Shown here: piece after piece, positions 1 through 7,509 of the stretch
Layout: each line of letters opens with the position of its first letter
Numbering within the stretch: position 1 is the first letter of the stretch
Source of the DNA: an uncultured Dorea sp.
GTDB lineage: Bacteria > Bacillota > Clostridia > Lachnospirales > Lachnospiraceae
Length of the DNA stretch: 18,330 nucleotides
Assembly: GCA_934295165.1 (NCBI GenBank)
Contig: CAKRAT010000042.1
Location: 1 to 18,330, forward strand
Direction: 5' to 3'
Position numbers and translations under genes: made by a program
The notes under the pieces: model-generated
Database searches by the model: none
What the model was told of the DNA's origin: nothing
The model's input: the letters and a program-made list of their open reading frames with translations, nothing else

Positions 1-50
1 TAGTGTCCTTCTTCGGTTTTGTGAAATACTGCAGGGTATATGAATTTCAT
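1..50 (-). CDS. hicB: HicB-family antitoxin, N-terminal fragment cut by the window edge
   Basis: Sixteen complete codons can be read leftward from an ATG at 50-48: MKFIYPAVFHKTEEGH, with the next codon beginning TA (Tyr likely). The start is backed by a GAAAGGATGA ribosome binding site at 57-66 (minus strand) and a good promoter further upstream. The pattern of a short hydrophobic beta strand, 'YPAVFHK', then an acidic turn and a Gly-aromatic position is the typical N-terminus of the HicB partial RNase H fold. In type II HicAB modules this protein neutralises the HicA mRNA interferase, and many versions also bind their own promoter. No hicA lies upstream of this start, so a partner would have to follow it outside the window. 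It may instead be a solitary HicB-like protein. Family assignment rests on only 16 residues. Confidence 0.62.
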   Translation of the reverse strand, partial: MKFIYPAVFHKTEEGH

Positions 51-83
51 AATTTGTCATCCTTTCAAAAAGTGTTCTTGTCT

Positions 84-112
84 ATTATATGATTTTTGGT
101 AGAGGAAAACAA
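84..112 (-). promoter_or_regulatory. SigA-type promoter for the hicB-like gene
   Basis: Read on the minus strand, TTGTTT (112-107) is followed by a 17-nt spacer and a perfect TATAAT (89-84). Transcription would start near 77, leaving a leader of about 27 nt before the ATG at 50. The -35 box is weak (three of six), the -10 box and spacing are ideal. Confidence 0.55.
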
Positions 113-190
113 TAGGTGGATGGAATAATGTACAATTTCTCCGAGTAAGATAATAATAATCGAAAAGCTGTCAGTGAGGAATCATAGACG

Positions 191-1405
191 ATGCGGTATA
201 GACGATGTATCAGTGTAATACTAATGTCCTTTGTACTTCTTTTACAACCAGTATATGCAGTTCCATCGGAAGAAAATCAACCGGAGAGTACACAGGAAAA
301 TACCACAGAAAACGGGAAAAACCAACAGGAGCAGATCAGTGCACCGTCGGCAATCCTGATGGAAGCATCAACAGGACAGATCATATATGAGAAAAATCCA
401 GATGAGAAATTACCACCGGCGAGTGTAACGAAAGTGATGACATTGTTGCTGATATTCGATGCACTGGAAAGCGGCCAGATCAAGCTGGAGGATGAAGTGA
501 CAACATCTGAATATGCGGCGTCTATGGGTGGCTCACAGGTGTTTCTGGAGCCGGGAGAGATACAGACGGTAGACACGCTGATTAAATGTATTTCCGTAGC
601 AAGTGCGAACGATGCCTGTGTGACAATGGCTGAATATATCTGTGGAAATGAAGAAGAATTTGTTGCAAAGATGAATAAACGTGCAAAAAATCTTGGTATG
701 AAGAATACTCATTTTGTAAACTGCAACGGTCTGGACGCAGACGGACATCTGACAACGGCGAGAGATATTGCATTGATGTCAAAGGAACTGATCACTACAT
801 ATCCGCAAATCTTCAATTACTGCAATATCTGGATGGAGAATATCACACATAAAACGAAAAAGGGTGAATCAGAATTCGGACTCACAAATACGAACAAACT
901 GATCCGCCAGTATGAATACGCAACCGGACTAAAGACCGGATCCACTAGCAAAGCCAAATTCTGCGTATCCGCAACCGGAAGGAAAGACGACATTGATCTG
1001 ATCGCTGTGATCATGGCAGCAGACGACAGCAAAGCCAGAGTCAGAGATGCGATCACCTTATTGAATTATGGCTTTGGAAAATGTCAGAAATACACCGAAA
1101 AGAAACAAAAGGAGATATCACCGGTCGAAGTCCGGGGAGGCACGGAAAAAGAAGTAAATGTACGTCAGAAAGGTACATTCACCTACGTAGACACAACAGG
1201 TGCAGATCTGTCTAAAATAAAAAACAAAACCAGAAAAGACAAAAACGTAAAAGCCCCATTAAAAAAAGGCGAAAAAGTAGGCGAAACGATCTACTATCTG
1301 AATGGAAAAAAGATTGGGTCAAGAGATATCATTACAACAGAAAAAGTCGAGAAACAAAATTACGGAAGCGCATTAGAAAATGTGTTGGAAGAGTACGTAC
1401 TTTAG
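191..1405 (+). CDS. Secreted D-alanyl-D-alanine carboxypeptidase (penicillin-binding protein, peptidase S11)
   Basis: A 404-residue low-molecular-mass penicillin-binding protein that removes the terminal D-Ala from peptidoglycan stem peptides outside the membrane. A signal peptide covers residues 1-23 (MRYRR basic end, hydrophobic core, VYA cleavage site). A low-complexity Gln/Glu/Asn linker follows to about residue 50. The three S11 active-site motifs are present and well spaced: SVTK at 78-81 (nucleophile Ser78, Lys81), SAN at 138-140 and KTG at 248-250. The C-terminal part from about 300 is a Lys-rich beta-type region, as in the PBP5 family C-terminal domain, but it shows no clear terminal amphipathic anchor. 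The start is chosen from the GAGGA site at 176-180. The gene appears monocistronic; I see no clear terminator of its own before the downstream palindrome. A second paralogue lies at 6205-7509. Subfamily (DacA, DacB or DacF) cannot be fixed from sequence alone. Confidence 0.93.
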   Translation: MRYRRCISVILMSFVLLLQPVYAVPSEENQPESTQENTTENGKNQQEQISAPSAILMEASTGQIIYEKNPDEKLPPASVTKVMTLLLIFDALESGQIKLEDEVTTSEYAASMGGSQVFLEPGEIQTVDTLIKCISVASANDACVTMAEYICGNEEEFVAKMNKRAKNLGMKNTHFVNCNGLDADGHLTTARDIALMSKELITTYPQIFNYCNIWMENITHKTKKGESEFGLTNTNKLIRQYEYATGLKTGSTSKAKFCVSATGRKDDIDLIAVIMAADDSKARVRDAITLLNYGFGKCQKYTEKKQKEISPVEVRGGTEKEVNVRQKGTFTYVDTTGADLSKIKNKTRKDKNVKAPLKKGEKVGETIYYLNGKKIGSRDIITTEKVEKQNYGSALENVLEEYVL

Positions 1406-1578
1406 AAACATTATGCACTTGAAATAGGCTATATACTTCCGCCATCATAACATTCATACTTCGGTTATTTAATCTTTCAGGTATTCGATATTCACGGAAT
1501 AAAAATTACCATAATTGTCCTATTGCACTCACAGGTTACAATTCCGCTGTTAAATTCATTATCATTGGTCAATCACGA
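1406..1578. other. Intergenic spacer with no recognisable gene
   Basis: AT-rich spacer between the carboxypeptidase stop and the long palindrome. I found no ribosome binding site with an open frame, no T-run terminator and no tRNA-like fold. Bases 1552-1578 show weak, interrupted complementarity to 1795-1822 on the far side of the palindrome (AAATT, ATC, TGG and GGTC blocks). The imperfect stem may therefore continue some 25 nt outward from the perfect outer arms. Confidence 0.5.
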
Positions 1579-1794
1579 CATGAGAAAGACTTGGTGTTCT
1601 GGTTCGGGTGTATATGGAGCGATGTTAGAAGTTGTTAGGGCGTCAGAATTTTCGTTACCCGGAATAGGAGTCACTGTTTGAGCCGTATGGCGAGTTTGAC
1701 TCCTAGGCCGGGTGCTTTTAGAAAATTCTGACGCCCTTATAACTTCTTCATCGCGGAATCTTAGCCCGAACCAGAACACCAAGTCTTTCTCATG
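1579..1794. repeat. 216-bp near-perfect palindromic element (MITE-like or structured RNA hairpin)
   Basis: The outer arms are a perfect 30-bp inverted repeat: 1579-1608 (beginning CATGAGAAAGACTTGG) and 1765-1794 (ending in its exact complement). A second pair lies at 1627-1653 and 1721-1747, 27 positions with two differences, one of which would be a G-U pair in RNA; it centres on GGGCGTCAGAATTTTC. A third level pairs ACCCGG (1657-1662) with CCGGGT (1708-1713) and TAGGAGTCA (1665-1673) with TGACTCCTA-like sequence (1698-1705). The tip holds a 7-nt mirror repeat, TTTGAGC and CGAGTTT, around CGTATGG. Transcribed from either strand the whole element would fold into one long rod with internal loops. 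It sits between convergent genes, 41 bp from the aminopeptidase stop, and could terminate both. No target-site duplication is evident and no transposase is nearby. Confidence 0.85.
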
Positions 1795-1835
1795 GACCGG
1801 GGTAAGCCACGATGATAAATTTACCAGCAACAAAT

Positions 1836-3623
1836 TTAAATAGCCCGGGTATACTCCTTCAACCACTCACGTTCCTCATCGCTAAGCTGCGGAGCAACAA
1901 TCTCATAAACTTTCTTATGATACTCATTTAACTGCTCCCGCTCCTGATCTGTTAACATTTCTGGAATGATTGCATCCAGATCGATCGGTACGTATGTGAT
2001 AGGTTCAAAGTACAGGAACTGTCCATATTCATTCTTAGGTCCCTTTCTTACCAGAAGCTCATTTTCTGTACGGACTCCGTGGCTGCCTTCGATATAGATA
2101 CCAGGTTCGTCTGTGATCACAAGACCATCCATCAGAGGAGCCTGTTCTTTTTCTCGGATCGCACAGCGGAATCCACAGGAAGCTTCGTGGATGTTCATCA
2201 GATATCCGACATCATGGCCGGTACCGTGGTTAAAGTTGATACCACGTCTCCATGCAGGCATTCTGGCCAGAACGTCCAGGTTGTATCCGGTTGTTCCTTC
2301 AAGGAATACGGCATGTGCAAGATTAAAGTTACACTGCAGTACTGTTGTAAAATCTTCCTTCATCTGCTGTGTCAGTTCACCGAATGCAAATGTACGGCTG
2401 ATATCTGTAGAACCTTCTAAGTATCCTCCGCCTGTATCAGTCAGGAATAATCCATTCTGTGTCAGAGGAACATCTGTTTCTGGAGTCGGTTCATAGTGAA
2501 CGATCGCAGCATGCTCAGCGGAAGCGCAGATTGGTTCAAAGCTCTGCCACAAGTAACCTTCCTGTTCTTTACGAAATGTTTCCAGTTTGGCAGCAGCACT
2601 GAGCTCTGTGATCTCGATCTTGCCGATATTTGTCTTCAGCCAGTACATCCATTTTGTCATGGCTACGGCATCTTTTTTGTGAGCATTGATAATGTTCTTG
2701 ATCTCGACATCATTTTTCTTTGCCTTCATTGCGATGGTCGGGTTCACCTGCTGTACAACCCTTGTGCCATCAGGAATATTGTTGAACAATGCATAGTTCA
2801 GACGGTTCGGGTCTACCAGAACCGTAGATGCGGTGTCTAAGTTCTTGATGTCCTCATAGATTGCATTGTATGGATGAATCGTGATATTGTTCTTTGCAAG
2901 ATCAGCTTTCATCTCGTCATTTAATTTGCGTTCATCGATGTAAAGCTTCATCTCATCCATTGTGATGACTGCATAAGAAAGTAATAATGGGAAGAAATCT
3001 ACATCATCTCCACGCAGGTTTGTGATCCAGCATACATCGTCAAGTGCAGCGATCACATGTACATCGGCACCGGCAGCTTTCATAGCCTCACGGACACGTG
3101 CAAGTTTGCTCTCAGTACTCTCGCCTGTGTATTCTTCGCCGAGTGCGAAAGCAGGATTTTCAGAAAGTGCAGGACGGTCTGCCCATACTTCTCCGACCAG
3201 ATCTTCGGAATAGTTGATCTTGGCATGCTTAGAAGCAGCAGCTTCTTCCAGTGCAGTACCTTCCTCGATCGCAACGACACGTCCGTCGAATCCGAGTGTA
3301 CCACCTTCCGGTAATGCAGAAGCGATAAATTCTTCTACTGTAGGAACGCCAGGCTCGCCCATCTTATAGAGCTTTACGCCTGTTCCGGCTAACTGCTGGT
3401 CAGCCTGCAGGAAATAACGCCCGTCTGTCCAGAGTCCGGCCTCATCCTTTGTGAAGACAGCAGTTCCGGCAGAACCTGTAAATCCTGTGATATATTCTCT
3501 TACTTTAAAATGATCGCCGACATATTCACTCTGATGAAAATCATCGGTAGGAACCATGTAGACGTTATATCCTCGTTCTTCCATTAATGCGCGAAGAGCG
3601 GAGATTCTTTCTGGTATATTCAT
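1836..3623 (-). CDS. pepP: Xaa-Pro aminopeptidase (M24 family aminopeptidase P)
   Basis: A 595-residue cytoplasmic metallopeptidase expected to release the N-terminal residue from peptides with proline in position two. It has the three-domain eukaryote-like layout: two creatinase-type N-terminal domains (about 5-140 and 165-305) and a C-terminal pita-bread catalytic domain (about 310-540), then a helical tail. The dinuclear metal ligands are all visible: Asp396, Asp407, His470 in the HGTGH motif, Glu506 in DEPGIY and Glu520 in RTEN. His376 in the AIVHY motif is the usual catalytic His. The start is the ATG at 3623-3621, preceded by a strong AAGGAGG site at 3637-3631. The frame stays open upstream to 3812, but that extension has no ribosome binding site and runs across the divergent promoter at 3684-3712. 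The gene appears to stand alone. Confidence 0.95.
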   Translation of the reverse strand: MNIPERISALRALMEERGYNVYMVPTDDFHQSEYVGDHFKVREYITGFTGSAGTAVFTKDEAGLWTDGRYFLQADQQLAGTGVKLYKMGEPGVPTVEEFIASALPEGGTLGFDGRVVAIEEGTALEEAAASKHAKINYSEDLVGEVWADRPALSENPAFALGEEYTGESTESKLARVREAMKAAGADVHVIAALDDVCWITNLRGDDVDFFPLLLSYAVITMDEMKLYIDERKLNDEMKADLAKNNITIHPYNAIYEDIKNLDTASTVLVDPNRLNYALFNNIPDGTRVVQQVNPTIAMKAKKNDVEIKNIINAHKKDAVAMTKWMYWLKTNIGKIEITELSAAAKLETFRKEQEGYLWQSFEPICASAEHAAIVHYEPTPETDVPLTQNGLFLTDTGGGYLEGSTDISRTFAFGELTQQMKEDFTTVLQCNFNLAHAVFLEGTTGYNLDVLARMPAWRRGINFNHGTGHDVGYLMNIHEASCGFRCAIREKEQAPLMDGLVITDEPGIYIEGSHGVRTENELLVRKGPKNEYGQFLYFEPITYVPIDLDAIIPEMLTDQEREQLNEYHKKVYEIVAPQLSDEEREWLKEYTRAI

Positions 3624-3683
3624 AACAAAAACCTCCTTATAATGAATTGAATAACCTACAAGAATGAATTTTAGCACAATTAA

Positions 3684-3712
3684 TTGAAAATGAACAGAAA
3701 GAATTATATAAT
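3684..3712 (+). promoter_or_regulatory. SigA promoter of the metallophosphoesterase gene
   Basis: TTGAAA (3684-3689), a 17-nt spacer and a perfect TATAAT (3707-3712). The predicted transcript starts near 3719. This promoter overlaps the TTG and ATG codons at 3684 and 3690 that could otherwise be mistaken for the gene's start, so it argues for initiation downstream at 3741. Confidence 0.72.
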
Positions 3713-3740
3713 AAACCGAGATGAAAAGGAGAAAGAAAAA

Positions 3741-4640
3741 TTGTTGAAAATAATTCTGATAATTGTGGCAGTTTTTGTACTGTACTGCCTGATAGAAATG
3801 GCAAGAGAACAAAGAGATTTCCGCGTGACAAAGTACAGAATCTGTTCGCCGGAATTAGGTGGAATCAAAGGAACGAAGAAGGTTATATTCTTAAGTGATC
3901 TGCACAACCGGATGTACGGAGAAGGAAATGAGCGTTTGCTGGAAAGTATCCGGGAGCAGCAGCCGGATTTGATCCTGGTCGGCGGTGATATGCTGATCAG
4001 AAAGGATGGTAATTCTTATGATGAGACGGTCCGGTTCCTTGGAAAACTTCCGGCAATTTGTCCGGTCTATTGCGCAAATGGTAATCACGAACAGAAGTTA
4101 AAAGAATTTCCGAAAAAGTATGAACAGTCTTATAAAGAATACAAAGAGGCATTGACGGCATCTGGGATTCATATGTTAGAAAATGAATCTGCAATAGTAA
4201 AGATGGACGGGATATCGGTAAAGATATCCGGATTGGAGATACCGCTCTGGGCATATGCCAGATTCGGAAGGAAAGAACTTCCGTTAAAAGAAATCACAGA
4301 CCGGATCGGAAAACACGGAGAGGAATATCAGATTCTGCTGGCCCATCACCCGGGATATATGAAAGAATATCTGACATATGGAGCAGACCTGATCCTGGGA
4401 GGACATTACCATGGCTGTGTAGTACAGATTCCGGGAATCGGAGGAATTATTTCACCGAATTTTACTATTTTTCCAAAATATTCAGGTGGAATTTATGAAG
4501 AAGGAACACAGACGGCGGTTGTAAGCCGCGGGCTGGGGACGCACTCCGTACCCTTCAGACTGTGGAACTGGCCGGAGTTGATCGTTCTCGAATTGTCGGG
4601 AATATCAGAGAATAATGGAAATAAAGATACCGTAAAATAA
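3741..4640 (+). CDS. Membrane-anchored calcineurin-like metallophosphoesterase (YkuE/YaeI-like)
   Basis: A 299-residue protein with one N-terminal membrane anchor (about residues 2-17, hydrophobic IILIIVAVFVLYCLI) and a metallophosphoesterase domain. All family motifs are present: DLH at 53-55, GGD at 81-83, GNHE at 114-117, the AHH pair at 201-203 and GGHYHG at 220-225. These supply the two-metal centre. Related proteins (YkuE, YaeI, LpxG-like) act at membranes on phosphodiesters or pyrophosphates; the substrate here is unknown. I place the start at TTG 3741, nine bases after an AAAGGAG site at 3725-3731. TTG 3744 is also possible. The in-frame ATG at 3690 has no ribosome binding site and lies between the -35 and -10 boxes, so it should not be in the mRNA. 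No convincing terminator follows, and scpA has its own promoter. Confidence 0.87.
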   Translation: MLKIILIIVAVFVLYCLIEMAREQRDFRVTKYRICSPELGGIKGTKKVIFLSDLHNRMYGEGNERLLESIREQQPDLILVGGDMLIRKDGNSYDETVRFLGKLPAICPVYCANGNHEQKLKEFPKKYEQSYKEYKEALTASGIHMLENESAIVKMDGISVKISGLEIPLWAYARFGRKELPLKEITDRIGKHGEEYQILLAHHPGYMKEYLTYGADLILGGHYHGCVVQIPGIGGIISPNFTIFPKYSGGIYEEGTQTAVVSRGLGTHSVPFRLWNWPELIVLELSGISENNGNKDTVK

Positions 4641-4688
4641 AGGCAATATTTCCGGGAAAACAGAGCTCAGAAAATGAAAGATAAAGGC

Positions 4689-4717
4689 TTGAGTAATTGT
4701 CAAATCTCCTGTATAAT
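4689..4717 (+). promoter_or_regulatory. SigA promoter of scpAB
   Basis: TTGAGT (4689-4694), a 17-nt spacer and a perfect TATAAT (4712-4717). The transcript would start near 4724, leaving a short leader that carries GGAGG at 4735-4739 before the scpA ATG at 4746. Confidence 0.7.
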
Positions 4718-4745
4718 AACTAAGTTATGATAATGGAGGATATAT

Positions 4746-5498
4746 ATGGGGATTCCGGTAAAATTACAGGTATTTGAAGGTCCTTTAGACCTGCTGCTAC
4801 ATTTGATCGAAAAAAATAAAATAGATATTTATGATATTCCGATCGTTGAGATCACGAATCAGTATATGGAATACATCAAAGCCATGCAAAAAGAAGATAT
4901 GAATATCATGAGTGAATTTCTTGTGATGGCAGCGACACTTCTGGATATCAAATGCAGAATGCTCCTTCCAAAAGAAGTGAATGAAGAAGGAGAAGAAGAG
5001 GATCCAAGACAAGAGCTGGTAGAACAATTGCTGGAATACAAGATGTATAAATTCATGTCTTATGAGCTGAAAGACCGGGAGATGGACGGCGACCGTATCA
5101 TGTATAAGCCGGCAACGATACCGGATGAGGTAAAAGGTTATGTTCCGCCGGTGGATCTGGATGAGCTTCTGGGGAATCTGACACTGGTGCAGCTCAACCG
5201 TATTTTCAAAGAAGTGATGAAACGGCAGGAAAATAAAGTCGATCCGGTACGAAGTAAATTTGGCAAGATTGAAAAAGAAGAAGTAACACTTCCGGATAAG
5301 CTTGACTATGTGACGGAATATGCGAGATCTCACAGAAAATTCGGATTCCGTGCATTGCTAAAAAAGCAAAGCTCCAAAGTGCAGGTGGTTGTCACATTTC
5401 TTGCTATCCTGCAGCTGATGAAAGAAGGAGTGATCTTTATCGAACAGGAGCAGCCGTTTGACGAGATCTTGATCACATCAAAAGTCGAAGAAGTATAA
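4746..5498 (+). CDS. scpA: Segregation and condensation protein A (kleisin of the SMC complex)
   Basis: A 250-residue kleisin that bridges the SMC dimer and recruits ScpB in the bacterial condensin-like complex acting on the nucleoid. The N-terminal FEGPLDLLLHLI signature at residues 10-21 begins the helical domain that binds the SMC neck. An acidic linker (about 77-90, rich in Glu) follows, then a helical middle that contacts ScpB. A C-terminal winged-helix domain (about 185-250) binds the SMC head. Length and architecture match the family. GGAGG lies 6 nt before the ATG. Only 10 nt separate the stop from scpB, and both genes follow one promoter, so they form an operon with the complex partners translated together. 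Confidence 0.97.
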   Translation: MGIPVKLQVFEGPLDLLLHLIEKNKIDIYDIPIVEITNQYMEYIKAMQKEDMNIMSEFLVMAATLLDIKCRMLLPKEVNEEGEEEDPRQELVEQLLEYKMYKFMSYELKDREMDGDRIMYKPATIPDEVKGYVPPVDLDELLGNLTLVQLNRIFKEVMKRQENKVDPVRSKFGKIEKEEVTLPDKLDYVTEYARSHRKFGFRALLKKQSSKVQVVVTFLAILQLMKEGVIFIEQEQPFDEILITSKVEEV

Positions 5499-5508
5499 GG
5501 AAGATAAC

Positions 5509-6087
5509 ATGGCAAAGTTAAAAATAAAACAGATGGAAGGAATCATAGAGGCGATTCTTTTTACAATGGGCGATTCTGTGGAGACTGGCAAGATTGCCAG
5601 AGCTCTGGAACAGGATGAACAGACCGTACGCAAAGTGATACATAAGATGATGGATAAATATGCAGCGGAAGACAGAGGTGTGCGTATTATAGAGCTGGAT
5701 GGCACATATCAGATGTGTACAAAGACAGAGATGTATGAATATCTGATCCGTGTGGCATCACAGCCGAAGAAACATGTCCTCACCGATGTCCTGCTTGAGA
5801 CATTATCGATTATTGCGTACAAGCAGCCGGTTACAAAACTTGAGATTGAAAAGATCCGTGGTGTAAAATCAGACCATGCGGTCAATAAACTGGTAGAGTA
5901 CAATCTGGTCTGTGAAAGAGGAAGACTGGATGCACCCGGAAAACCGATCCTGTTCGGAACGACAGAGGAGTTCCTGCGAAGATTCAGTATTCATTCGCTG
6001 GATGATCTTCCAAGTCCAAATCCGGAACAGGTAGAGACGTTCAAAGAAGAAGCAGAAGAAGAAGTACAGTTGAAATTAGATATATAA
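5509..6087 (+). CDS. scpB: Segregation and condensation protein B
   Basis: A 192-residue partner of ScpA. ScpB dimers bind the central region of the kleisin and regulate SMC ring activity during chromosome arm alignment and segregation. Two tandem winged-helix domains are visible, about residues 8-85 and 92-165. The second carries the conserved block ETLSIIAYKQPVTK (97-110) and then GKPILFGTTEEFL (144-156). The tail is acidic. A GGAAG site at 5499-5503 precedes the ATG. The gene ends 24 nt before a strong hairpin terminator, which closes the scpAB unit. Confidence 0.97.
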   Translation: MAKLKIKQMEGIIEAILFTMGDSVETGKIARALEQDEQTVRKVIHKMMDKYAAEDRGVRIIELDGTYQMCTKTEMYEYLIRVASQPKKHVLTDVLLETLSIIAYKQPVTKLEIEKIRGVKSDHAVNKLVEYNLVCERGRLDAPGKPILFGTTEEFLRRFSIHSLDDLPSPNPEQVETFKEEAEEEVQLKLDI

Positions 6088-6111
6088 AGAATTCACAGAA
6101 AAGAACAGGAA

Positions 6112-6153
6112 AAATCATTTCATGCGGCAGTCCGCCGGTGGAGTGATTTTTTT
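6112..6153 (+). terminator. Rho-independent terminator of scpAB
   Basis: AAATCATTTCAT (6112-6123) pairs with GTGGAGTGATTT (6138-6149), with three G-U pairs. The hairpin is capped by GCGG-CAGT-CCGC with a small CG bulge. A run of seven T at 6147-6153 follows. Confidence 0.85.
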
Positions 6154-6204
6154 GTATTACCAGGCATATATTTTTCTAACGGAGTATGCCCGGAGTGGGA
6201 AAAT

Positions 6205-7509
6205 ATGAAAAGACGACCGCATAAAATTGTATCAGTGTTATTATTGGCGGTATTGATTGCCGGAATGGGTATGGCGTGCCGTATACAGAGTCTGGAGTCG
6301 GGAAATAAAAGGCAGGAAGAGAATGCAGGAACTGCCGGAAATATTCGGAATACGAAGCAGGTGTTCGGGGATGAACCGACAGAACTTTATGCCAGATCTG
6401 CGGTGCTGATGGATGCGGACAGCGGCCGTGTCCTGTTCGGAAAGGATGCGGATGTAGTACGTCCGATGGCAAGTACAACGAAAATCATGACGTGCATCCT
6501 CGCACTCGAATATCTGCAGGAACATCCGGATCGGACGGTAGAGGTATCGGATCAGGCTGCGTCACAGCCGAAGGTACATCTGGGCATGCAGAAAGGCGAA
6601 TCGTTCTATTTAAAAGATCTGTTGTATTCCCTGATGCTGGAATCGCATAATGACAGTGCAGTGGCAGTGGCGGAAGGGATCGCCGGAAGTGTAGAAGAAT
6701 TCGCAAAAAAAATGAATGCAAAAGCTACAGAGATTAGCTGTAAGAATACACATTTTATCACGCCGAACGGACTGGATGCGGAAGATGCAGCAGGGGTTCA
6801 TTCTACAACGGCGGAAGATCTGGCGAAAATCATGAGGTACTGTATTATGGTATCCGGAGAAAAAGAGGAATTTCTTGAAATTACCCGGACGAAAGAATAT
6901 CAGTTTCAGGATGCCAGTGGGGAGCGGACATTTTCCTGTCACAATCATAATGCATTTCTGGATATGATGGACGGGGCACTGAGTGGAAAGACGGGATTTA
7001 CGGCAGATGCAGGATACTGTTACGTGGGAAGTCTAAAGCGGGATGAACGTACCTTTATCGTGGCACTTCTGGCATGTGGATGGCCGGACAATAAAGGCTA
7101 TAAGTGGAAAGATACGCGGAAACTTATGGAGTACGGACTGGAACATTATCAGTATCAGGAGATAGAGAACAAAGAAGTGTTACCGGACATACGGGTAGTC
7201 GGCGGCGTGGACGATAAAAAGCCATATCAATATTGTCTGGATATCCCTGTGGAAATCGAAAAACCTGCAAAAAAATCCCAAGATCTGAAATCTCAAATTC
7301 TTATCAGAGACGGGGAAAAATTGAAGACCAGAATAAAACTTGCAAGGTATTGGAATGCACCGGTGAAAAAAGGAGAAAAAGTTGGAAAGATGGTATATTA
7401 TCTGGATGACTGTAAAGTAGCGGAATATGATCTGAAAACCGAAAAGGCAGTGGCAAAACGGAGTTTTTCGTGGTGTTTTTTGTGGATTATAAAAAATACA
7501 TTATCTTGA
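6205..7509 (+). CDS. D-alanyl-D-alanine carboxypeptidase (peptidase S11, DacF-like position)
   Basis: A 434-residue exported penicillin-binding protein that trims stem peptides of peptidoglycan. Residues 1-25 form a signal segment. A Cys at 25 follows GMA, which is a poor lipobox, so lipidation is uncertain. The catalytic motifs are STTK at 90-93, SHN at 147-149 and KTG at 262-264. A C-terminal domain follows from about 330 and ends in a hydrophobic, aromatic tail (SFSWCFLWIIKNTL) that could be a membrane anchor, a feature the 191-1405 paralogue lacks. GGAG at 6192-6195 supports the start. The gene follows the scpAB terminator and I see no strong promoter in the 51 nt between, so expression may rely on read-through or on a promoter I cannot recognise. 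Association of such a gene with scpAB is common in Clostridia. Confidence 0.94.
   Translation: MKRRPHKIVSVLLLAVLIAGMGMACRIQSLESGNKRQEENAGTAGNIRNTKQVFGDEPTELYARSAVLMDADSGRVLFGKDADVVRPMASTTKIMTCILALEYLQEHPDRTVEVSDQAASQPKVHLGMQKGESFYLKDLLYSLMLESHNDSAVAVAEGIAGSVEEFAKKMNAKATEISCKNTHFITPNGLDAEDAAGVHSTTAEDLAKIMRYCIMVSGEKEEFLEITRTKEYQFQDASGERTFSCHNHNAFLDMMDGALSGKTGFTADAGYCYVGSLKRDERTFIVALLACGWPDNKGYKWKDTRKLMEYGLEHYQYQEIENKEVLPDIRVVGGVDDKKPYQYCLDIPVEIEKPAKKSQDLKSQILIRDGEKLKTRIKLARYWNAPVKKGEKVGKMVYYLDDCKVAEYDLKTEKAVAKRSFSWCFLWIIKNTLS

Noticed and set aside
1579..1794. CRISPR array, insertion sequence or attachment site in the 1406-1835 gap
   Set aside because: There are no regularly spaced direct repeats, no transposase or integrase gene, and no target-site duplication next to the palindrome.
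1573..1866. 97-codon minus-strand frame crossing the palindrome and the pepP 3' end
   Set aside because: It overlaps the end of a well-supported gene in another frame, has no ribosome binding site, and its sequence is dictated by the inverted repeats. It is best seen as a shadow of the element.
3624..3812. 63-codon upstream extension of the aminopeptidase frame
   Set aside because: It runs over the divergent promoter and lacks a ribosome binding site, while AAGGAGG precedes the ATG at 3623. The extension has no creatinase-family similarity.
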